A DNA stretch of 52,383 bases from Pseudomonadota bacterium (GTDB taxonomy: Bacteria; Pseudomonadota; Gammaproteobacteria; Burkholderiales; JAKAFK01), in contig JAKAFK010000017.1 in assembly GCA_021817985.1 (NCBI GenBank), positions 1-52,383 on the forward strand, written 5' to 3'. The number at the start of each line of letters is the position of its first letter. The stretch's first letter is position 1. Made by a program: the position numbers and the translations under genes. Shown in pieces: positions 1-10,469 of the stretch. The notes beneath the pieces were generated by a model. It searched no databases. It was not told the DNA's origin and saw nothing but the letters and a program-made list of their open reading frames with translations.

Positions 1-1890
1 GAATTCCGCCACCGTCTTCATGCCCATCACCTGCGCGATGCGGCTGATCGCTTCGACCGTCGCGAAATCGACGGGATCACGCGCCATGCCGCGCACGAAG
101 CAGCCGTCGATCTTGATGCAGTCGACCTCCAGATGCTTCAGATAGCCGAATGACGACATGCCGCTGCCGAAATCGTCCAAGGCGAAGCGGCATCCCAGGC
201 CCTTCAACGCCTGGATGAAGGCCGTTGCCCGGCTGAGATTCGCGATGGCGGCGGTCTCCGTGATTTCGAAGCACAGCGACTGCGGCCGGACGCCGGTGCG
301 CTGCATCTCGCCCACCAGGAATTCCAGCAGGGCTTTGTCCCCCAGCGATTGTCCGGACAAATTGATGGAACAAATCGACGACGCGTCACTGGGGCGCGAG
401 GCCATGTGCTCAAATGCGGCCTGCGCGACCCATCGGTCGATGGCCGGCATCATGTTGTAACGCTCGGCGGCCGGAATGAACGCCATAGGCGAAATCAGGG
501 CGCTCGACGCATCCTTCATGCGCAGCAGGAGCTCGAAGTGCCGCTCCTGCGAAGCGCTCGGCACCAGCGGTTCAATTTTCTGGTAGTACAGGCACAGGCG
601 ATTTTCTTCGAGGGCCTGCGCGACGCGCTGCACCCATTGCATCTCCCCCTGTCGCCGCCCGCCCTCGGCCTCCCCGGCGTACACATAAACCTGGTTCCTG
701 CCCTCGTCCTTGGCAATATAGCAGGCGGCATCGGCCGCCGAAAGCACGGTTGCCAGCTCGCTGTCCGGGGTGATCAGCGCCACCCCGATGCTCGCACGCA
801 CCACAAAAATCTTCCCGTGCCACACGAAGCGATGAGCCATCACCGCAGAACGAAGGGACTCGGCAATCTGGCGCGCCGCCTCCAGCGTACACCCCTCCAG
901 CAAAACGCCGAACTCATCGCCGCCCAACCGGGCCAGCAGGTCGCTCGCCCGGAGCCTCGCGTCCAGAATGGACGACAACTGGCGCAGCAGTTCGTCGCCA
1001 GCGGCATGGCCACAGGTGTCGTTGACCACCTTGAACTGGTCAAGGTCCAGATACAGCAAGGCGTGCTGCTTCTTGAGCGTGTGCGCATTGGCGATGAGTT
1101 CGGCCACCCGGTGCTCGAATTCCCGCCGGTTGGCAAGTCCGGTCAGCACGTCATGGGCCGCCGCCCACGAAAGCTGCTCGGCCGCATGCTCCGCGCGCTC
1201 CTTTTCCTTCAGCAGATCGCTTTGCGCACGCATCGCATGCCGCACGACCACAATGGCGATCACGACGCCGACGAGCAAGGCGAAGCCGCCGATCCAGGCC
1301 AGATAAATGTAGGTCTTCCGGTACGCGGCATCGGCCTGTGCCAGCGCGGCCTGCGTCTGCGCGCGCTGCAGCCTGAGCAGCGCACTCATTTGTCCGAGCA
1401 ACACGTGCTCACGCGGTCGAAGGCCTTGCAGCAGCGCGCCCGCCGCCACCTTCATCTGCCCGGCCGTGGCCGCGCCGACCACTTGGCGGTAATAACGCTG
1501 ATCGTTCAGGATGAGCCGACGGATGCGATCCCACTGGTCGCGCTCGGGACGGCTCAAGCCCATCGCCATGAGGCGCTCGCGCAGCGCCACGAAGTGGGAT
1601 GCGAGTCTTTGCATACGCACGAATTCATCGTCGCGCTCGAAGGGATCCGGCAGAAGAACGATGTGGGATAAGGCCACGTAGCGCTCGCGGGTCACGAACC
1701 GCATGCTCGAGAGGATGGCCGCCCGCGTCTCGTCGCGCTCGAGCATCTTCTCCGTGCGGCCATGCAGCCCGACCATCCGCGACAGGCCCACGCCGGCGAC
1801 GACGGCCAACAAGGCGAGGACAGCCACGAATCCGGCCAGAATGACGCGATCCGTGCGCGGACCGGACGTTTCGTTATTTATGGTCAGCAT
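1..1890 (-). CDS. GGDEF-EAL c-di-GMP turnover protein, C-terminus cut off by the window edge
   Basis: A membrane-anchored bifunctional-type c-di-GMP protein whose C-terminus runs off the left edge. I chose the ATG at 1890, giving MLTINNETSG. A transmembrane segment lies at about residues 15-35, a periplasmic-type helical region of about 160 residues follows, and a second transmembrane segment leads into a GGDEF domain with an intact GGDEF motif. The sequence RASD lies five residues before it, which matches the inhibitory I-site RxxD. The EAL domain follows. The EAL signature itself reads ELL but keeps the catalytic Glu, and the downstream INLS, EITE and DDFGSG motifs are present up to the edge. 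Family knowledge: such proteins synthesise and/or hydrolyse c-di-GMP. Which activity dominates cannot be read from sequence. It is divergent from mlaA. Confidence 0.9.
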   Translation of the reverse strand, partial: MLTINNETSGPRTDRVILAGFVAVLALLAVVAGVGLSRMVGLHGRTEKMLERDETRAAILSSMRFVTRERYVALSHIVLLPDPFERDDEFVRMQRLASHFVALRERLMAMGLSRPERDQWDRIRRLILNDQRYYRQVVGAATAGQMKVAAGALLQGLRPREHVLLGQMSALLRLQRAQTQAALAQADAAYRKTYIYLAWIGGFALLVGVVIAIVVVRHAMRAQSDLLKEKERAEHAAEQLSWAAAHDVLTGLANRREFEHRVAELIANAHTLKKQHALLYLDLDQFKVVNDTCGHAAGDELLRQLSSILDARLRASDLLARLGGDEFGVLLEGCTLEAARQIAESLRSAVMAHRFVWHGKIFVVRASIGVALITPDSELATVLSAADAACYIAKDEGRNQVYVYAGEAEGGRRQGEMQWVQRVAQALEENRLCLYYQKIEPLVPSASQERHFELLLRMKDASSALISPMAFIPAAERYNMMPAIDRWVAQAAFEHMASRPSDASSICSINLSGQSLGDKALLEFLVGEMQRTGVRPQSLCFEITETAAIANLSRATAFIQALKGLGCRFALDDFGSGMSSFGYLKHLEVDCIKIDGCFVRGMARDPVDFATVEAISRIAQVMGMKTVAEF

Positions 1891-2084
1891 CGTCAGCCAA
1901 TCCATCCCCCCTTGCGCGCGCCTGCCGGCGTGCCCTGCCCACCGCCGTGTCCACCGTGCAGGCCCGCTTCGTATCCTGCCGGCGAATTCGTTCTTCATTA
2001 TGCGCCGATTGCCATTGCGGGTCATTATGGATGGCCGCGAACCGCCGTCGCGCGGCGCACCAAATCGCCTCCGCGGCATCCTGT

Positions 2085-2093
2085 TGGTATAAT
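2085..2093 (+). promoter_or_regulatory. Extended -10 promoter for mlaA
   Basis: TGGTATAAT is a perfect extended -10 (TGn plus TATAAT), 30 bases before the mlaA ATG. The -35 region is poor, as expected for extended -10 promoters. A start near 2100 would give a leader of roughly 24 nt. Confidence 0.6.
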
Positions 2094-2123
2094 GAAGGCA
2101 TCCCAACTCAACAACTGCCGGAT

Positions 2124-2891
2124 ATGCCATCCATTTCGTTCAGCCGAGCGGGCCTCGCATTTGCCATGCTCCTTCTCGCGGGGTGCTCAACTTCCCGGAC
2201 CGATCCATTGGAACCCTACAACCGGTTCATGTATAGCTTCAACAACAAGTTGGACAAGGTCGCCGTCAAGCCCGCCGCCAAGGTCTACAAGGCCGTCATC
2301 CCCACCCCGGTGCGAACGGGGGTGGGCAATTTTTTCTCCAATCTCGGCGACGTCGTGGTGACGGCCAATGACCTCCTCCAGCTCAACTTCGTGCGGGCCG
2401 GACAAGACACCTCACGGTTCATCGCCAATTCGACCTTTGGTGTGCTGGGTATTTTCGATGTCGCAAGCCACTGGGATCTCCCCAAGCACGCCGGCGATTT
2501 CGGCCTGACGCTGGGCCGTTGGGGCGTGGGCCCGGGCCCCTACCTGGTGCTGCCTTTCTTCGGTCCGAGCGATTTCCGAGACGCGCTCGGCCTATATGTC
2601 GACGGCGCGTACTTTGACCCGGTCTGGATGGATCCCAATGTGCCAGAGCGCAACAGCGCCGTCGTCCTGCGCGCGGTCGACGAGCGTGCACGGCTGCTGG
2701 GCGTTGAGACTCTGATCGAGCAGGCCGCCATCGATCCGTATGCCTATACGCGCGATGCCTACCTGCAAAGACGGCAGAGCCTCCTTCCGGGCGGGGCACG
2801 CCGGCTGCAGCAGGAGGAAGAAGAGGATCAAGAAGGGGGAGTGCCGCCTTCGCCTGCCACCCGCGCAGCCCCTCCGGACTCGGCCCAGTAG
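2124..2891 (+). CDS. mlaA: MlaA/VacJ outer-membrane lipoprotein
   Basis: Outer-membrane component of the Mla pathway, which removes phospholipids from the outer leaflet and passes them to the periplasmic MlaC. The reading frame is open further upstream, but the ATG at 2124 is preferred because it gives a clean lipoprotein signal with lipobox LLAG before Cys21. The start of the mature protein, DPLEPYNR with FMYSFN after it, is the family hallmark. The whole MlaA domain follows, including the GRWG and GPYLVLP blocks. The tail from about residue 225 is rich in Glu and Pro and looks unstructured. At 255 residues it matches the family. No other mla gene is adjacent, so this is a solitary copy, convergent with rhlE. 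Confidence 0.95.
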   Translation: MPSISFSRAGLAFAMLLLAGCSTSRTDPLEPYNRFMYSFNNKLDKVAVKPAAKVYKAVIPTPVRTGVGNFFSNLGDVVVTANDLLQLNFVRAGQDTSRFIANSTFGVLGIFDVASHWDLPKHAGDFGLTLGRWGVGPGPYLVLPFFGPSDFRDALGLYVDGAYFDPVWMDPNVPERNSAVVLRAVDERARLLGVETLIEQAAIDPYAYTRDAYLQRRQSLLPGGARRLQQEEEEDQEGGVPPSPATRAAPPDSAQ

Positions 2892-2996
2892 GGCAGGCCC
2901 TCCGGCTGCCTCGCTCGCCCGCAGGATGGGGAGGTCAGGAACACGCACACCCGCGCAACAGCCGAGGCCGTCGGCGCGACGGCGTGCGGATGTGCC

Positions 2997-4316
2997 TCAG
3001 GTCAGCTCGGATTCGGTCCGGCGCGGGGGCAGGAAGAGCGCGGCCACCTGCCGCTCGCGTGGGGCCGGCGCCCCGCCTGCGGGAGTCCGCGTTCGGGAAG
3101 GCCGGGCCTCACTGACGCGAGCCTCACTGACGCGGGCAGTATGCGCGGGGGACCTGGCGGGCAGCGGCGGCTCATCCGTGCCCATCCCGCGAAACGTCTC
3201 CAGAGGAATTTCCAGCTTGATGAGACGGCTGATGTCCGCAAGCATCTTGCGCTCTTCGGGAGACACCAGGGACACGGCGTGCCCGCTGGCGCCAGCACGG
3301 CCTGTCCGGCCGATCCGATGCACATAATCCTCAGGCACGTTGGGCAATTCGTAGTTGACGACATAAGGCAGCTGATCGATGTCCAGTCCTCGTGCCGCAA
3401 TATCCGTGGCGACCAGCACCCTGATCGTGCCTGTCTTGAATTCTTCCAGCGCCTGCGTGCGAGCGCTCTGCAGCTTGTCCCCATGGATGGCCGAAGACGC
3501 GATGCCCTCGCGGGCGAGTTGTTGCGCCAGCCGATTGGCCCCCTGCTTGGTGCGCGTGAACACGAGCACCTGCTGCCAATCGCCTTCCCGTACAAGGGAA
3601 GCCAGCAACGCCCGCTTGCGGTCCTGGTCGACCGCGTAGGCGACCTGGGTCACCGTTTCAGAGGCGGTATTGGGGCGCGCCACCTGGACCACGGCGGGCA
3701 GGCGAAGGAGCGTAGCCGCGAGCTTCTTGATCTCTTCCGGAAATGTTGCCGAGAACAAGAGGTTCTGCCTCTGGGCGGGAAGCAGCGCCAGGATGCGCCG
3801 GATGTCGGGCATGAATCCCATGTCCAGCATCCGATCAGCCTCGTCGAGCACCAGGACCTCGACGCCGGACAGGTTGACGTTCCGGCTTTGCACGTGATCG
3901 AGAAGCCGTCCCGGCGTCGCGACCAGGATCTCGACGCCGTCCCGCAACGCCTTGATCTGCATGTTGATGCTCACGCCCCCAAAAACCACCGTCGAGCGCA
4001 GGGCACTGTGCCGAGCGAACGCGCGCACCTCTTCCTCTATTTGCGCGGCCAGTTCCCGCGTCGGCGCCAGGATCAACGCCCGCGTCGGATGGCGCGCGGG
4101 CGATACGCTGGTGTTCGCATGGGGGCTCAAACGTTCGAGGATGGGCAGCACGAAGCTCGCGGTCTTCCCGGTGCCGGTCTGGGCGCCCGCCATCATATCC
4201 CGCCCCTCGAGCACGACAGGGATCGCCTGCGCCTGGATGGGCGTGGGTTCGCAATATCCGCGGTCGGAAATCGCACGTTGAAGTTCGGCCGATAGGCCAA
4301 GTGTTGCAAAGGACAT
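2997..4316 (-). CDS. rhlE: DEAD-box RNA helicase RhlE
   Basis: ATP-dependent RNA helicase of the RhlE group, acting in ribosome maturation and RNA turnover. All core motifs are visible: Q motif near residues 20-32 with Gln28, Walker A AQTGTGKT at 45-52, PTREL at 85-89, DEAD at 158-161, SAT at 189-191, and HRIGRTGR at 333-340. The C-terminal tail after about residue 380 is basic, Ala/Arg/Pro-rich and low in complexity. It contains a near-duplicated stretch ([12 protein letters not shown]), typical of RNA-binding extensions of this group. At 439 residues it has normal size. A leader of about 100 nt precedes the start. That would fit post-transcriptional or cold-dependent control, which is inference. 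Confidence 0.95.
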   Translation of the reverse strand: MSFATLGLSAELQRAISDRGYCEPTPIQAQAIPVVLEGRDMMAGAQTGTGKTASFVLPILERLSPHANTSVSPARHPTRALILAPTRELAAQIEEEVRAFARHSALRSTVVFGGVSINMQIKALRDGVEILVATPGRLLDHVQSRNVNLSGVEVLVLDEADRMLDMGFMPDIRRILALLPAQRQNLLFSATFPEEIKKLAATLLRLPAVVQVARPNTASETVTQVAYAVDQDRKRALLASLVREGDWQQVLVFTRTKQGANRLAQQLAREGIASSAIHGDKLQSARTQALEEFKTGTIRVLVATDIAARGLDIDQLPYVVNYELPNVPEDYVHRIGRTGRAGASGHAVSLVSPEERKMLADISRLIKLEIPLETFRGMGTDEPPLPARSPAHTARVSEARVSEARPSRTRTPAGGAPAPRERQVAALFLPPRRTESELT

Positions 4317-4426
4317 AGACTCGTTACCTTAGGGCGACGCCGTTACCACAATAGGACTCGCCAAACGATGGATGGTTGCGCTGCATGGACGGGTATACCG
4401 TAGGACACCGCTCGATCTGTGCCGGC

Positions 4427-4432
4427 ATTATA
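4427..4432 (-). promoter_or_regulatory. Candidate -10 box for rhlE
   Basis: A perfect TATAAT on the minus strand lies about 110 bases upstream of the rhlE start. No convincing -35 is present 16-18 bases upstream, so this is only a candidate. It would give an unusually long untranslated leader. Confidence 0.4.
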
Positions 4433-4529
4433 CGCCGACCTTGCATGTATGTGCGAGATGTGCTTAGCCTCAAAAGGCTTTCCCGGCACTCTCGAACCTT
4501 GCGCGCGCCCGCCGATTCCCTCGCGGCGC

Positions 4530-5291
4530 TTACTCGGGCCGCCTGCGGGCCGGATCCTGGCGGTAGAAAAGCGAGAGCTGGCCATACACGGCTGGAAACG
4601 CCGCTCGCAGGGCGTGCGGCCGGCTGAAGAACGCCTCGCTGGCGACGGCAAAGAATTCCGCGGGATTCTGGGCGCCGTAGGGGTCGATCGCAGGTTCCTC
4701 GCCCCGCGAAATCTGCGCATCGAGCGCGCCATACGCCTGAGAAAACGCATGTGCCCATTGTTCGATGGCCATGCCCGGATGAAGTGGCGGCACGCCATCG
4801 ATGCGCCCGTTCCGCAGGTCGAGCTTGTGCGCAAACTCATGGATGACCACGCTGCCGCGCCCCTCGCGCGAACGCTCGACGGCATCCCAGGACAGGATCA
4901 GCGGACCGCGCGTCCAGGATTCGCCGGCCAGCGGCGTCTCCACTTCGTGAACGACGCCGGCCTCATCGCGATATTCCCGTCGCGGGATGAAATCGCCCGG
5001 ATAGACGATCACCTCCACGAAGTCGCCGTAGTAGCCGAGGTCGAGCGCAAGGATGGGCAGGCACGCCTGTGCCGCGATGACGAGGCGCTGCGCCTCCGAG
5101 AGTTCCATGCCCGCCGCGGGTGAGATCTGTTTATCGTGCAGGAAGAGGACGACCCACTCGCGCAACCGCGCATGCTCCGGGTGAGACAGACCCGCAAACA
5201 GCGGAAAATCCGTGGCCCCCGCCCAGGCGCTCGGGGAAAGACTCGCGCGCCGCAGGATCGAGCGGCGGCGCAAGGAGGTCAAAAGGCCCAC
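4530..5291 (-). CDS. mtfA: MtfA-type zinc peptidase
   Basis: Cytosolic zinc metallopeptidase related to E. coli MtfA (YeeI), which binds the repressor Mlc and so affects glucose PTS expression. That regulatory role is known for E. coli only. The sequence shows the gluzincin site HEFAH at residues 151-155 within VIHEFAHKLD, and the distal Glu ligand in NPAEFFAV (Glu212). The domain runs through the whole protein, and its 253 residues are close to the family length. It lies 13 bases downstream of rmuC in the same direction, so the two are probably co-transcribed. No mlc gene is visible in the window. Confidence 0.9.
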   Translation of the reverse strand: MGLLTSLRRRSILRRASLSPSAWAGATDFPLFAGLSHPEHARLREWVVLFLHDKQISPAAGMELSEAQRLVIAAQACLPILALDLGYYGDFVEVIVYPGDFIPRREYRDEAGVVHEVETPLAGESWTRGPLILSWDAVERSREGRGSVVIHEFAHKLDLRNGRIDGVPPLHPGMAIEQWAHAFSQAYGALDAQISRGEEPAIDPYGAQNPAEFFAVASEAFFSRPHALRAAFPAVYGQLSLFYRQDPARRRPE

Positions 5292-5304
5292 GGCCGCGCC
5301 CCGA

Positions 5305-6687
5305 TCAGTCGTCGGGGCCTGCGACAGCCAGGAATCCTTCCTCCGGCCGCTCGAGCTCGACGGATTCGATTTGGGCGAAGCGGCGTGTGATCTTCTGGCT
5401 CGTCACTTGCACGTCCTCCGCGTCCTGGTGTGCCATGCGGATGTGATCGGCGAGCTTCTTCATGCGCACATCGAAGCGCGCGAACTCCTGTCCCAGCTTC
5501 GCCAAGGATTCCTTGATGATATGCACCTGGCGCCGTGTCTCCACGTCCTTGAGCACCGCTCGCGCCGTATTGAGCACCGCCATCATGGTCGTCGGCGAGA
5601 CGATCCAGACGCGCCGCTGCATGGCGTAATCGACCACTTCGGGATGGTGCCCGTGAATCTCCGCAAAGATCGCCTCGGCAGGCACGAACATCACGGCGCC
5701 GTCTGAGGTTTCGTGGGCAATGATGTACTTCTGGGCGATGTCGTCGACGTGTTTCTTGACATCCAGCTTGAACTGCCTCTCGGCCTTGGCCCGGTCCCCC
5801 GCATCCGAACCGAACATCCGGTGATAGTTCTCGAGCGGAAACTTCGAGTCCACGGCCACGAGTCCCGTCGGTTCCGGCAGGAAAAGCGCGCAGTCCGCGC
5901 GCGTGCCGTTCGACAGGGTATGCTGCAACGCGTACGCGGAAGGCGGCAGGATATTGCGCACCAGGGATTCGAGCTGCACTTCCCCAAACGCGCCGCGAGA
6001 GCGCTTGTCCCCCAGCAGTTCCTGCAGGCTGACGACATTCGACGTCAGCCCGTCGATCTTCTTCTGCGCCTCGTCGATGGTGGCAAGCCGCGCCATGACG
6101 TTCGCGAAGGTCTCGTTGGTCTTCTTGAATCCTTCGTCAAGGCGCTCGTTCACGCGTCCGGCGATCTGCTCGAGACGGCCGTCCACGGCCTTGGTGGTCT
6201 GCTCCAGGGAGGCGCCGAGCACCTGCGCCATGTTGCGCAACGTGGTCCCGATGAGCTCCTGGTTCGCCCGCCCCTGGGCGGCCAAGCTTTCCAGGACGGT
6301 CGCCAGCATCTCGGTTCGCAGCGCATCTTGCTTGGCCTGCAGGGTCGCCGACAGTTCCGCGATCTTCTGGGACATCGATTCCCGGGCTGCGCTCAATCCC
6401 TGACCCTGGGAGACTTCCAGCGCGTGAAGGCTCGCCCGCATCTGCGCGGTCTCGCTCACGAGTCCGGCGCGCAGGCGCTCGTGGCTGTCGGCCAGGGCCA
6501 CCCCGGTACGTTCGGATTGCCGCGCCAGCGCCTCGTGCAGCCCGGACAGCATCTCGCGGTGCTGGGCCTCCAGCGGCTTCGCCACCAAGTCGGGCAGCGC
6601 GTGCCGCATCCGAGACAGAAACCACAGCACGCCACCGCCCAAAGCCGCAGCCAGCACGCTGAAAAACGCCGCCACGACAAGAACCAT
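5305..6687 (-). CDS. rmuC: RmuC family DNA recombination protein
   Basis: RmuC proteins limit rearrangements at inverted repeats and carry a predicted PD-(D/E)XK-type nuclease core. The N-terminus has one transmembrane segment at about residues 2-24. A long coiled-coil region rich in Ala, Gln and Glu follows to about residue 215, then the RmuC domain with the conserved block RADCALFLP and AVDSKFP, where the acidic/Lys residues of the nuclease fold lie. The length of 460 residues is typical. A strong ribosome-binding site (AAGGAG) lies eight bases before the ATG, and a perfect TATAAT lies 30 bases upstream. mtfA follows closely. Confidence 0.93.
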   Translation of the reverse strand: MVLVVAAFFSVLAAALGGGVLWFLSRMRHALPDLVAKPLEAQHREMLSGLHEALARQSERTGVALADSHERLRAGLVSETAQMRASLHALEVSQGQGLSAARESMSQKIAELSATLQAKQDALRTEMLATVLESLAAQGRANQELIGTTLRNMAQVLGASLEQTTKAVDGRLEQIAGRVNERLDEGFKKTNETFANVMARLATIDEAQKKIDGLTSNVVSLQELLGDKRSRGAFGEVQLESLVRNILPPSAYALQHTLSNGTRADCALFLPEPTGLVAVDSKFPLENYHRMFGSDAGDRAKAERQFKLDVKKHVDDIAQKYIIAHETSDGAVMFVPAEAIFAEIHGHHPEVVDYAMQRRVWIVSPTTMMAVLNTARAVLKDVETRRQVHIIKESLAKLGQEFARFDVRMKKLADHIRMAHQDAEDVQVTSQKITRRFAQIESVELERPEEGFLAVAGPDD

Positions 6688-6716
6688 CTGGGGGCTCCTT
6701 CCTTTTTGGGAAGCCC

Positions 6717-6722
6717 ATTATA
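6717..6722 (-). promoter_or_regulatory. Candidate -10 box for rmuC-mtfA
   Basis: Perfect TATAAT on the minus strand, 30 bases before the rmuC ATG. It is a position typical for a short leader. The -35 region is weak. Confidence 0.5.
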
Positions 6723-6806
6723 ACGCGCTTCGCCCGGATCTTTTGAGGCCGCCTCGCCGACGGCGGTCCGGTGTCGGTGGTCGTGGGGTGCGGAATCTCG
6801 CCGCCG

Positions 6807-8636
6807 TCAGGCGGAGGCGAGCAGGGGTTCGGCCCGCGCGAAGCGCTTGCTCTCATTCTCCGTCAGGTAGCGCTTGCGGATCCGGATGCACTTCGGGGTG
6901 ATCTCCACCAGTTCGTCGTCATCGATGAATTCGATGGCCGATTCCAGCGTCAGCTGGATGGGGGGCGTCAAGACGATGGCCTCGTCCGTTCCGGAGGCGC
7001 GGATATTGGTGAGCTGCTTGGTCTTGATCGGGTTCACCACGAGATCGTTGTCGCGGCTGTGGATCCCGATCACCATGCCTTCATAGAGCCGGTCGCCCGG
7101 ACTGACGAACATGCGTCCGCGCTCCTGAAGCTTCCATAGGGCATAGGCCACCGCTTCGCCCTGCTCCGCGGAAATCAGGACGCCGTTGCGGCGCGCAGGG
7201 ATTTCGGGTTTCAGCGGCCCGTATTCGTCGAACACATGGCTCATCACCCCCGTCCCCCGGGTCAACGTCATGAATTCGGACTGGAATCCGATGAGCCCGC
7301 GCGCCGGAATGCGATAATCGAGCCGCACGCGTCCTTGCCCGTCCGGCACCATGTCCATCAGTTCGCCGCGGCGGCGCCCCAGCTCTTCCATCACCGCCCC
7401 CTGGTTCGCTTCCTCGACGTCGGCCGTGAGGAGTTCGTAGGGCTCGAGCTTTTCTCCGCCGTCCTCCTTGAGCAAGACGCGGGGACGGGACACCGCCAGC
7501 TCGTAACCTTCCCGCCGCATGTTCTCGAGCAGAATGGTCAGATGCAGCTCGCCGCGCCCGGAAACCCGGAAGATGTCGGAATCCTGCGTGTCCTCGACCC
7601 GCAGCGCGACGTTGGTGAGCAGTTCCTTCTCGAGCCGCTCGCGCAACTGCCGGCTGGTGACGAATTTGCCTTCCTGGCCGGCGAAAGGTGACGTGTTCAC
7701 CTGGAAATTCATGGTCAGGGTAGGCTCATCGACCGCCAGCATGGGCAGCCCCTCGGGCGCCTCGGGGTCGGAGAGCGTCACGCCGATGCCGATCTCCTCG
7801 ACACCGGTGACCAGCACGATGTCCCCGGCGCACGCCTCATCGAGCGGAATACGCTCCAGGCCGCGGAAGCCGAAGATCTGATTGATGCGCGCCTTCTTCC
7901 CTTTCTCCGTCCCCCGCAAGGTCACAATCTCCTGCCCCGGCCGGATCCGCCCCCGGGCGATGCGTCCGACACCGATGCGCCCCACGAAACTGGAATAATC
8001 GAGCGCGCTGATCTGCAGCTGCAAGGGACGCTCGGGGTCCCCGACAGGCGCCGGAACGTGGCTGACGATGGTGTCGAACAGCGCCCGCATGTCGGAACGT
8101 GGCTCGCTCAAGTCGAGCGTGGCGTAGCCATTGAGCGCCGACGCATAGACCACGGGAAAATCCAGCTGCGCCTCGGAGGCGCCGAGCTTGTCGAAAAGAT
8201 CGAAGGTCTGGTTCACCACCCAGTCGGGCCGTGCACCCGGGCGGTCGACCTTGTTGACCACCACGATGGGCTTGAGCCCGAGGGCAAGCGACTTCTTGGT
8301 CACGAAGCGGGTTTGCGGCATCGGCCCGTCGACGGCGTCAACCAGCAGCAGCACGCCGTCCACCATGGACAGCACCCGCTCCACTTCCCCCCCGAAGTCG
8401 GCGTGCCCGGGCGTGTCGACGATGTTGATATGGATCCCTTCGTAGTCCACCGCGGTGTTCTTGGCGAGAATGGTGATCCCGCGCTCGCGCTCGAGATCGT
8501 TGCTGTCCATCACGCGCTCGGCGACATGCTGGTGAGCGGCGAAGGTGCCGGCCTGGTGCAGCAGCTTGTCAACCAGGGTGGTCTTCCCATGGTCGACATG
8601 GGCAATGATCGCAATGTTTCGTAGGGCGCGGGACAT
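6807..8636 (-). CDS. typA: Ribosome-associated GTPase TypA/BipA
   Basis: Translational GTPase that binds the ribosome and helps 50S assembly and stress adaptation. The frame is open 30 codons upstream, but the ATG at 8636 starts the conserved [10 protein letters not shown], so I use it. The G1 loop AHVDHGKT lies at residues 12-19, followed by switch I RGITI, the G3 motif DTPGH, and NKVD for guanine recognition. The EF-G-like domains III and V and the BipA-specific C-terminal domain follow. At 609 residues it is the usual length. The gene stands alone between rmuC and the truncated haemoglobin gene. Confidence 0.97.
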   Translation of the reverse strand: MSRALRNIAIIAHVDHGKTTLVDKLLHQAGTFAAHQHVAERVMDSNDLERERGITILAKNTAVDYEGIHINIVDTPGHADFGGEVERVLSMVDGVLLLVDAVDGPMPQTRFVTKKSLALGLKPIVVVNKVDRPGARPDWVVNQTFDLFDKLGASEAQLDFPVVYASALNGYATLDLSEPRSDMRALFDTIVSHVPAPVGDPERPLQLQISALDYSSFVGRIGVGRIARGRIRPGQEIVTLRGTEKGKKARINQIFGFRGLERIPLDEACAGDIVLVTGVEEIGIGVTLSDPEAPEGLPMLAVDEPTLTMNFQVNTSPFAGQEGKFVTSRQLRERLEKELLTNVALRVEDTQDSDIFRVSGRGELHLTILLENMRREGYELAVSRPRVLLKEDGGEKLEPYELLTADVEEANQGAVMEELGRRRGELMDMVPDGQGRVRLDYRIPARGLIGFQSEFMTLTRGTGVMSHVFDEYGPLKPEIPARRNGVLISAEQGEAVAYALWKLQERGRMFVSPGDRLYEGMVIGIHSRDNDLVVNPIKTKQLTNIRASGTDEAIVLTPPIQLTLESAIEFIDDDELVEITPKCIRIRKRYLTENESKRFARAEPLLASA

Positions 8637-8808
8637 GGTGGGGATCCAAAACGGGGTTAAAAAGTGCGCAATTGTATCACAACGAGTCGCCCAAATTCGG
8701 CCGGCCTGCAGGCATGGGCACGCCAAGCCCGCTTTGGGCCCGAAGAGGGGCTGCGCTCAAGATGGGGGCGCGCGCCGCCAATGCAAGCGCCCCGAAGAAC
8801 TGATCCGC

Positions 8809-9189
8809 TCAGCCTTCGCGGTTGCGCATGAAATCGGCCGTCTTGAAGAACGCCCGCGTCAGTTCCTCGCGCAGCGCCGGCTCCACGCCAAGTTCGTCCA
8901 TCGCCCGGTTCATGCAGGCCATCCATTGATCCCGTTCCACCTCGCCAATGGGGAAAGGCAGGTGGCGGCGGCGCAGCATCGGATGGCCGAACTTGTCGGT
9001 GTACAGGGGCGGCCCTCCCGTCCAGCCGGACAGGAACAGGAAGAGTTTCTCGCGCGAGGACCCCAAGTCGCCCGGGTGCAATTTGCGCACCGCGTAATAG
9101 TCGGGGTCGCTGTCCATCAGGTCGTAGAACCGGTCGACCAGTCGGCGCACGCCGGCTTCGCCGCCCAGGCGTGCATAATGCGCGCTCAT
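8809..9189 (-). CDS. Group II truncated haemoglobin
   Basis: A 126-residue truncated (2/2) globin of group II (HbO/GlbO type). The proximal haem-binding His is His76 in RRRHLPF, and the group II marker Trp G8 is Trp89 in ERDQWMACM. Tyr22 is at the B10 position. The proteins bind O2 and react with NO or peroxide; the physiological role varies. The start codon overlaps the purT stop (ATGA), so translation is probably coupled to purT, which is an unusual pairing. No cysteine-based or flavin domain is fused to it. Confidence 0.92.
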   Translation of the reverse strand: MSAHYARLGGEAGVRRLVDRFYDLMDSDPDYYAVRKLHPGDLGSSREKLFLFLSGWTGGPPLYTDKFGHPMLRRRHLPFPIGEVERDQWMACMNRAMDELGVEPALREELTRAFFKTADFMRNREG

Positions 9190-10385
9190 GGCGCGACCGG
9201 CCTCACGCGGCTTGCGGCCGCCGCCGCGCGGCTTCGCGCCTGTTCGATGGTTTCCCCGGTGGCCAGCGCCACGCCCATCCGGCGGCGCGCATAGGACACC
9301 GGCTTGCCGAACAGCCGGATCTCGCTCTCCGGTACCGCCAAGGCGGCATCCACGCCCTCAAACCCAATGCCTTCGGCATCGATGCCGCCGTAGATGACCG
9401 CGCTCGCACCCGGCGATCGCAGCCGCACGTCGACCGGCAACCCCAGGATCGCGCGCGCATGAAGCTCGAATTCGCTCTGCCTCTGGCTGACCATCGTCAC
9501 CATGCCGGTGTCGTGAGGGCGCGGGCTCACCTCCGAAAACCAGACGTCGTCGCCTTTCACGAAGCACTCGACGCCAAAAATGCCGCGTCCGCCCAGATTG
9601 TCCGTGACGGCTTTGGCCATGGCCCGGGCGCGCTCCAGTGCCCGCTCGCTCATCGGCTGGGGCTGCCAGCTTTCGACATAGTCCCCCTTCACCTGCACAT
9701 GCCCGATCGGCTCGCAATAGAACGTCTCGACCGCCCCGCTCTCCCCTTTCGCACGCACGGTCAGCAAGGTGATCTCGTAATCGAAGCGCACGAAGCCTTC
9801 GACGATCACCCGGCCCTGCCCCACGCGCGCGCCCCGCATGGCATAGTCCCAGGCCGGACCCACGTCTTCCGGGCCATCGAGTTTGGATTGTCCCTTGCCG
9901 GAGGACGACATCACGGGTTTCACCACGCACGGATAGCCGATCCTTGCATCGATGGCCGCCTGCAAGGCCTCGCGCGAGTCCGCGAACGCATAGGGAGACG
10001 TCGGCAGTCTGAGCGTCTCTGCGGCCAAACGCCGGATGCCCTCGCGATTCATCGTAAGCTGGGCGGCCCGCGCGGTAGGAATCACTTCTGCGAGCCCCGC
10101 CTGTTCGATGTCCGCCAGCGCCTGCGTCGCAATGGCTTCGATTTCGGGGACGATGAGGTGCGGCCGCTCGGCATCGACCAATTGGCGCAGCGCCTGGGCA
10201 TCCGCCATGTTGATGACGCGCGCGTGATGCGCGACCTGCTGACCGGGGGCATGGGCATAGCGGTCGACCGCGATGACCTCGACGCCCAGGCGCTGCAAGG
10301 CGATGATCACTTCCTTGCCCAGTTCACCGCTGCCGAGAAGCATCACACGGGTGGCTCCGGCGCTCAAAGGTGTTCCTATTCGCAT
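9186..10385 (-). CDS. purT: Formate-dependent phosphoribosylglycinamide formyltransferase PurT
   Basis: ATP-grasp enzyme that converts GAR, formate and ATP to formyl-GAR, the folate-independent route for step three of purine synthesis. The N-terminal dinucleotide-like fold begins [11 protein letters not shown]. The ATP-grasp core includes [14 protein letters not shown], and the metal-binding ECFV and SPRPHDTGM segments are in place. At 399 residues it is full length (E. coli 392). The stop codon overlaps the start of the truncated haemoglobin gene. An extended -10 promoter lies just upstream. No other pur gene is in the window. Confidence 0.96.
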   Translation of the reverse strand: MRIGTPLSAGATRVMLLGSGELGKEVIIALQRLGVEVIAVDRYAHAPGQQVAHHARVINMADAQALRQLVDAERPHLIVPEIEAIATQALADIEQAGLAEVIPTARAAQLTMNREGIRRLAAETLRLPTSPYAFADSREALQAAIDARIGYPCVVKPVMSSSGKGQSKLDGPEDVGPAWDYAMRGARVGQGRVIVEGFVRFDYEITLLTVRAKGESGAVETFYCEPIGHVQVKGDYVESWQPQPMSERALERARAMAKAVTDNLGGRGIFGVECFVKGDDVWFSEVSPRPHDTGMVTMVSQRQSEFELHARAILGLPVDVRLRSPGASAVIYGGIDAEGIGFEGVDAALAVPESEIRLFGKPVSYARRRMGVALATGETIEQARSRAAAAASRVRPVAP

Positions 10386-10412
10386 TTCGTTCCCCGATCA
10401 CAACGTCGAGGG

Positions 10413-10441
10413 ATTCTAGCACACGACACAGGGGACATCAG
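10413..10441 (-). promoter_or_regulatory. Candidate extended -10 promoter for purT-globin
   Basis: On the minus strand TGC-TAGAAT forms an extended -10 (10413-10421). A weak -35 CTGATG lies 17 bases upstream. The expected leader is about 20 nt before the purT ATG at 10385. Confidence 0.5.
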
Positions 10442-10469
10442 CGGCGGCGCCCCGCCCATCGGCGCACGC

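Noticed and set aside
349-1671. Open frame of 440 codons on the plus strand
   Set aside because: Antisense to the GGDEF-EAL gene, whose motifs are intact in the other strand.
5713-6723. Open frame of 336 codons on the plus strand
   Set aside because: Antisense to rmuC; no recognisable domain.
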